In this document: one piece after another, positions 60,455 to 64,000 of the stretch
How positions within the stretch are numbered: the stretch's first letter is position 1
Layout: every line of letters starts with the position of its first letter
Source of the DNA: Aestuariivirga litoralis
Lineage (GTDB): Bacteria > Pseudomonadota > Alphaproteobacteria > Rhizobiales > Aestuariivirgaceae
Assembly: GCF_015714715.1 (NCBI RefSeq)
Contig: NZ_WAHS01000002.1
Coordinates: forward strand, 868,001-932,000
DNA length: 64,000 nt
Direction: 5' to 3'
Notes under the pieces: model-generated
Told to the model about the DNA's origin: nothing
Database searches by the model: none
What the model saw: the letters and a program-made list of their open reading frames with translations, nothing else
Made by a program: the position numbers and the translations under genes

Positions 60455-60503
60455 TGGTGTTCCTCCCTTTTGTGAACTTTTTGTAGTTAAGCGTGGTCTT
60501 ACA

Positions 60504-60532
60504 ACACCCACCGGATTTTCCGTGGGCGGTGT
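60504..60532. promoter_or_regulatory. Intercistronic hairpin upstream of the binding-protein gene
   Basis: An imperfect hairpin (CGGA/TCCG tip, CCCA/TGGG and ACA/TGT below, with small bulges) in the 90-bp gap between the Gfo/Idh gene and the binding-protein gene. No T-run follows on the minus strand, so processing or message protection is likelier than termination. A promoter for the binding-protein gene may lie between this and 60454 but none is clear. Confidence 0.35.
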
Positions 60533-60544
60533 CAGTTACGTCTG

Positions 60545-61684
60545 TCAGCCAACATTCTCCCAGTGCTGGCTGGCAGCCGATTTCAGGACGGCATCAGTCA
60601 CCAGATCGGTGGCCATGGCGTCGCGGAAAGTGGGTGCGGCAGGTGTCTTGCTGCCCAGGCTCTGGATGAAATCTGCTGCCTGGTGAATGAAGGAATGCTC
60701 ATAGCCGATCGACAGGCCCGGCACCCACCACTTGCCCATGTAAGGATGATCGCCATCGGTCACATGGATCGAATGCCAGCCGCGCGTGCGGCCTTCATCG
60801 CGGTAATCGAAATATTGCAGCCGGTGCAGATCATGCAGGTCCCAGAAGATCGAGCCCTTCTCGCCATTGATTTCCAGCGTGTAGAGCGCCTTGTGGCCGC
60901 GCGCATAACGCGTGGCTTCAAAATTGCCGAGCGAGCCATTGGCATAACGCGCCAGGAAAAGGCTCGCATCATCAATGCCCACTTTTTCCGTCTTTCCGGT
61001 GATGTTGTGATGGCGTTCCTTGATGAACGTTTCAGTCATGCCGATCACGCTGTTGATCGAGCCGTTGAGCCACAGCGAAGTATCGATGCAATGCGCCAGC
61101 AAGTCGCCGGTCACGCCGGAACCTGCAACACCCAGATCAAGCCGCCACAGCCCTTGCCCGCCTTGCGGCAGATCAGCTGAGATCGTCCAGTCCTGCAGGA
61201 ACTTGGCGCGGTAATGGAAAATCTTGCCCAGCTTGCCTTCGTCGATCAGCTCCTTGGCCAGGGTCACAGCTGGAATACGGCGGTAATTGTACCAGACCAT
61301 ATTGGCCACCTTGGCCTTCTCAACCGCAGCCACCATCTTGGCACTTTCGGCAGCATTGCGGCCCAGCGGCTTTTCGCACATCACCATCTTGCCGGCTTCC
61401 GCTGCCGCAATGGCAATTTCCATATGCACATTGTTGGGAGCGGCGATGTCGATGACGTCAATGTCTTTCCGGTCGATCAGCTTGCGCCAATCGGTCTCGG
61501 TGGATTCATAGCCCCATTGATCAGCAAAGGGCTTCAGCTTGTCAGCGTCACGCGCACAGGCCGCCTTCAGCACCGGCTTGAAGGGCAGGTCGAAGAAATG
61601 CCCGGCTTGCGAGAACGCGTTGGAATGCGCCCGGCCCATAAAGCCATAGCCGACCATGCCGATATTCAGTGGCTTCTTGCTCAT
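60545..61684 (-). CDS. Gfo/Idh/MocA-family sugar dehydrogenase of the second regulon
   Basis: A 379-residue oxidoreductase: Rossmann start [32 protein letters not shown] with the conserved lysine, [16 protein letters not shown], and [19 protein letters not shown] with the active-site Asp/His. It is longer than the average family member and its N-terminal [12 protein letters not shown] resembles dehydrogenases found beside TIM-barrel isomerases. ATG 61684 shares a base with the upstream stop. Proteins of this pair often act in 3-oxidation of glycosides, inositols or anhydrosugars. Confidence 0.92.
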   Translation of the reverse strand: MSKKPLNIGMVGYGFMGRAHSNAFSQAGHFFDLPFKPVLKAACARDADKLKPFADQWGYESTETDWRKLIDRKDIDVIDIAAPNNVHMEIAIAAAEAGKMVMCEKPLGRNAAESAKMVAAVEKAKVANMVWYNYRRIPAVTLAKELIDEGKLGKIFHYRAKFLQDWTISADLPQGGQGLWRLDLGVAGSGVTGDLLAHCIDTSLWLNGSINSVIGMTETFIKERHHNITGKTEKVGIDDASLFLARYANGSLGNFEATRYARGHKALYTLEINGEKGSIFWDLHDLHRLQYFDYRDEGRTRGWHSIHVTDGDHPYMGKWWVPGLSIGYEHSFIHQAADFIQSLGSKTPAAPTFRDAMATDLVTDAVLKSAASQHWENVG

Positions 61685-62733
61685 CAGGCCACCCAGCCAT
61701 GCTTGTCGCGCACCTTGATCATGGTGGCGAGAATGTCATTCCAGGTCTTCTGCTGCAGCATCACTGTATTGGGGAACATACAGCCATCCCAGCATATATG
61801 GCGGAAGGCCTTGGTCACTTCGCCATCCTTGCCGCGCAGCCACATGCCGGCATGCTTTGGAATGTCGAGCTTGCCTTTGGGGTCAGTCACCTGGCAGTGC
61901 TTGCCGGTCTTGTCGTGATAGCCTTCGCCCTTCACCGTGCCGTCATTTTGCGCCACGTGGAAATCAATCGTCCAGGGCCGCAGCGCGTCAGTCATCTTGG
62001 TCAGCGCTTCATCGAGAACCTTCTTGCTCTTCCAATCGAAGTTCTTGGGCAGCAGGCGCGATTTCGGCGCGTTGTAACCCATCGTGTAAAGCAGCGTATG
62101 GGCCATGTCGGCCTGGAAGCCGATGGTCTGGGGACGATCCGTCTCCTCCATCGTGTTGATCACGTCTTTCCACGAATGCATGCCGCCCCAGCAGATTTCG
62201 CCTTCCACCGCCAGGCGCTCGCCGTAATCGGCAGCCACGCTGCAGGCTTCGCGCCAAGTCTTGGCGATCTTCTTGGTGTTGCCGGCCGGGTCCTTGGCCC
62301 AATCAGAGGGGCTGGCCGCCGAGTCCACGCGGATCACGCCGTAATGGCGAACACCCAGCTCCTTCAAGCGCGCGCCCAGCTTGCAGGACTTCTCGACATT
62401 GGCGACGAATTTCTTGCGGTCGGAAGGAGAGCCCATGGCCGAGCCACCACCCACGGGTGGCCATACAGGTGCGACGATGGAGGCGATGTCAAGGCCGCGG
62501 CGCTGCACATTGGCCGCCAGGCGCTTCACCTCGTCATCGGTGAAATCGATATTGATGTGCGGCGGGCAATGGAAAATATCCACGCCGTCGAATTTAACGC
62601 CATTGACTTGCGCCTTTTCGGTGAGGTCGAGCAACGTATCAAGCTCGATACCGGGCTCTGAGTCGGAACCCTTGCCGACAAGCCCCGGCCACATTGCATT
62701 ATGCAATTTGGGGAAATTATTCTTTCCGCCCAT
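61684..62733 (-). CDS. TIM-barrel sugar phosphate isomerase/epimerase of the second regulon
   Basis: A 349-residue xylose-isomerase-like barrel: [22 protein letters not shown] (two parts), [30 protein letters not shown] (two parts) with metal-type Glu, [16 protein letters not shown] with Asp/His and [11 protein letters not shown] with His. Large loops make it longer than simple epimerases. First gene of the long minus-strand operon; its promoter region carries the motif at 62798-62813 and a plausible -35/-10 pair (TGGACA and TAATCT, 18 bp apart, fwd 62791-62796 and 62767-62772). Reaction not known. Confidence 0.88.
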   Translation of the reverse strand: MGGKNNFPKLHNAMWPGLVGKGSDSEPGIELDTLLDLTEKAQVNGVKFDGVDIFHCPPHINIDFTDDEVKRLAANVQRRGLDIASIVAPVWPPVGGGSAMGSPSDRKKFVANVEKSCKLGARLKELGVRHYGVIRVDSAASPSDWAKDPAGNTKKIAKTWREACSVAADYGERLAVEGEICWGGMHSWKDVINTMEETDRPQTIGFQADMAHTLLYTMGYNAPKSRLLPKNFDWKSKKVLDEALTKMTDALRPWTIDFHVAQNDGTVKGEGYHDKTGKHCQVTDPKGKLDIPKHAGMWLRGKDGEVTKAFRHICWDGCMFPNTVMLQQKTWNDILATMIKVRDKHGWVA

Positions 62734-62797
62734 ACTGTCCTCCCAGACATCTATTATTTTTTGTTGAGATTAGACATAAGACGAATTGAATGTCCAG

Positions 62798-62813
62798 AAC
62801 TGTTATATTAGTG
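62798..62813. promoter_or_regulatory. Operator candidate of the second sugar regulon, site 2
   Basis: AACTGTTATATTAGTG, 14 of 16 bases identical to the reverse complement of 50275-50290. It lies between the divergent isomerase operon and the GntR gene, 21 bp upstream of the latter's start. Confidence 0.6.
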
Positions 62814-62834
62814 TGACAGACAATGAGGGGCCGG

Positions 62835-63533
62835 ATGATAGCCAGTTTTTCCAAGGTGCCACTTGATCGCCGCCGTTCGATGCGTGAGCAGATCTATGAC
62901 CTTTTGCGTGCTGAAATCGTTGGTGGCTCGATCAAGCCGGGTGCCACGATTGATGAAAAAAAGATCGCCGCCCAATTGAAGATTTCAAGAACCCCGGTGC
63001 GTGAGGCCGTCAAGAAACTCAGCGATGAGCATCTCGTCGAAGTGATTGCTCAATCCGGCACGCGCGCTGCTCCATTGGACAGGGAAGAGCTGCGCCAATC
63101 CTATATCGTGCGCCGTGCACTGGAGATGGAAAGTGCGGCCCAGGCTGTGCCTCACATGGCGCAGATTCACGCAGATGCGCTGGCAGATATCCTGCAGCGC
63201 CATGCCCGCTTCATTGATCAGCGCGATTACGCCAAGGCGATCGCGGCGGATGATGAATTTCATCGCTACATTGCCGAGATCAGCAACCTGCCGCGCCTGT
63301 GGCGGGCGATCGAAATTCAGAAAGCCCCGCTGGACCGCTGCCGCCATCTGGCTCTGCCGCATCCGGGTGAGGCCGAGGCCACATTAGATCATCACCGTGC
63401 CATCATCCGCGCGCTGAACAGCGGCAATGCCGAACAGGCACGCAATGCCATGGCCAGCCATCTCGACAAATCCTATTCCAACGCGGTCAAGATTCTCGAC
63501 AAGGAACTGGAACCGCAAGCCGGAGAGAATTGA
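62835..63533 (+). CDS. GntR-family regulator with FCD domain
   Basis: A 232-residue regulator: N-terminal winged helix (MREQIYDLLRAEIVGGSIKPG, two parts; KISRTPVREAVKKL) and a C-terminal FCD helical domain with the metal/ligand residues in AADDEFHRYIAE and LDHHRAIIRALNSG. FCD members respond to sugar acids or similar metabolites. GAGGGG six bases before ATG 62835 supports that start over ATG 62823. It is the likely regulator of both the divergent operon and the genes from 49131 to 54105. Confidence 0.92.
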   Translation: MIASFSKVPLDRRRSMREQIYDLLRAEIVGGSIKPGATIDEKKIAAQLKISRTPVREAVKKLSDEHLVEVIAQSGTRAAPLDREELRQSYIVRRALEMESAAQAVPHMAQIHADALADILQRHARFIDQRDYAKAIAADDEFHRYIAEISNLPRLWRAIEIQKAPLDRCRHLALPHPGEAEATLDHHRAIIRALNSGNAEQARNAMASHLDKSYSNAVKILDKELEPQAGEN

Positions 63534-63534
63534 A

Positions 63535-63864
63535 ATGCAGCGCATGGGCCAGGTGATCGGGCTGAAGCCGGAGATTATTCCCGAATATAAGAAAATCCAT
63601 GCCGCCGTCTGGCCCGAAATCCTGGCGCTGCTGTCGGATTGCAACATCACCAATTATTCAATCTATCTGCGCGAGCCGGAAAACCTGCTCTTCGCCTATT
63701 GGGAATATGTGGGCTCCGACTGGAAGGCCGACGTCGCCAAAATGGGCGCCAATGCCAAGATGAAAGAATGGTGGGTGATTACCGATCCCATGCAGGTCCC
63801 GCTACCCGTGCGCAAGGATGGCGAGTGGTGGGCGAAGATGGAAGAAGTGTTCCATATGGACTAA
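63535..63864 (+). CDS. L-rhamnose mutarotase-like protein (RhaM/RhaU family)
   Basis: A 109-residue dimeric ferredoxin-like protein of the RhaM family, which interconverts alpha and beta anomers of L-rhamnose and related 6-deoxysugars. Family marks: EYKKIHAAVWPEIL with the active-site His, SDCNITNYSIYLREPENLLFAYWEY (two parts) with the conserved Tyr residues, and the C-terminal WWAKMEEVFHMD. It starts one base after the GntR stop, so both are co-transcribed. It is the best clue that the regulon handles rhamnose, fucose or a similar sugar. Confidence 0.92.
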   Translation: MQRMGQVIGLKPEIIPEYKKIHAAVWPEILALLSDCNITNYSIYLREPENLLFAYWEYVGSDWKADVAKMGANAKMKEWWVITDPMQVPLPVRKDGEWWAKMEEVFHMD

Positions 63865-63870
63865 TTCACT

Positions 63871-63960
63871 CTCTCCATGGGCGGGCTTGACCCGCCCACC
63901 CAGTATAGCGTTCCAGCTGGGTAAAGACTGGATCGGCGGGTCAAGCCCGCCGATGGAGAG
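63871..63960. repeat. Long inverted repeat after the mutarotase gene
   Basis: Two 26-bp arms (63871-63896 and 63935-63960) are complementary with a single mismatch; they begin CTCTCCATGGGCGGGC and end GCCCGCCGATGGAGAG. The loop is 38 bp. Each arm contains its own small palindrome, GGCGGGCTTGACCCGCC or its complement. Sequence differs from the CGTCAT elements. It probably also acts as the mRNA end. Beyond it, to the window end, I see nothing coding. Confidence 0.85.
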
Positions 63961-64000
63961 TTAAAAATAAAGCGGCAGTAAGCTCACATCACCGCGCCGA

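Noticed and set aside
61669-62661. Plus-strand open frame of 330 codons opposite the TIM-barrel isomerase
   Set aside because: Antisense shadow of a gene with intact metal-site motifs; low-complexity His/Arg/Ala composition and no ribosome site.
1-64000. CRISPR arrays, prophage, insertion sequences, integrases, tRNA or rRNA genes
   Set aside because: Looked for repeats with regular spacers, transposase or integrase motifs, and cloverleaf or rRNA signatures; none seen. Very divergent or partial RNA genes could be missed without a covariance search.

Overview
The window looks like one contiguous chromosomal piece of an alphaproteobacterium, most likely from the Rhizobiales/Hyphomicrobiales. 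The base composition is GC-rich. The housekeeping block mutM / ubiE-ubiB-coaBC-dut-moeB-like is a typical rhizobial neighbourhood. Several families here (alphaproteobacterial MetA with MetY, amino acid:carrier-protein ligase, UgpC/MalK-type sugar ABC importers) are characteristic of soil and plant-associated members of that group. I could not fix a genus. I see no tRNA or rRNA gene, CRISPR array, prophage, insertion sequence or integrase. Mobile or repetitive DNA is limited to short palindromic elements.

Layout. 1-8.3 kb is the core: end of murJ, trpS, nfuA, then mutM on the minus strand, then a tightly coupled plus-strand run ubiE-ubiB-coaBC-dut-moeB-like. 8.3-12.9 kb is envelope and miscellaneous: an acyltransferase, an O-antigen-ligase-like protein, a Gfo/Idh dehydrogenase, a HAD phosphatase and a Mop protein. 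12.9-20 kb is aldehyde metabolism: two tandem paralogous aldehyde dehydrogenases, a bestrophin, a GAF-Fis regulator lacking an AAA+ domain, a third aldehyde dehydrogenase and its usual partner DUF779. 20-23 kb is methionine synthesis: metY, metA and a flavin reductase, behind a leader that could fold in two exclusive ways over the Shine-Dalgarno. 23-35 kb is an unusual secondary-metabolism-like block: a flippase, two carrier proteins, an acyl-CoA-dehydrogenase-like enzyme, a class-II synthetase-like amino acid:carrier-protein ligase, an adenylate-forming ligase, a short-chain reductase, a GNAT-like protein, a class IV aminotransferase, an esterase and a fatty-acyl-CoA synthetase. This is the part most likely to hold an undescribed pathway.

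35-45 kb is an amino-sugar (GlcNAc/MurNAc) scavenging regulon. A five-gene overlapping minus-strand operon (BadF-type kinase, GntR regulator, SIS deaminase, nagA, Gfo/Idh) faces murQ and a complete ABC importer. Two copies of a 19-bp operator candidate sit in the divergent promoter. 45-49 kb carries an EamA half-transporter, a two-component system and two downstream genes that are probably its targets. 49-64 kb is a second sugar regulon of unknown substrate: aldo/keto reductase, TIM-barrel epimerase, the two halves of a Tm-1-like protein as separate genes, a double SRPBCC protein, an SDR, an ABC importer with two different ATPases and a tiny membrane protein, a Gfo/Idh dehydrogenase, a TIM-barrel isomerase, a GntR/FCD regulator and a rhamnose-mutarotase-like protein. 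A 16-bp motif shared by the promoters at both ends of this region suggests one regulator controls it.

All functional calls come from reading motifs and gene order. No database search was possible.
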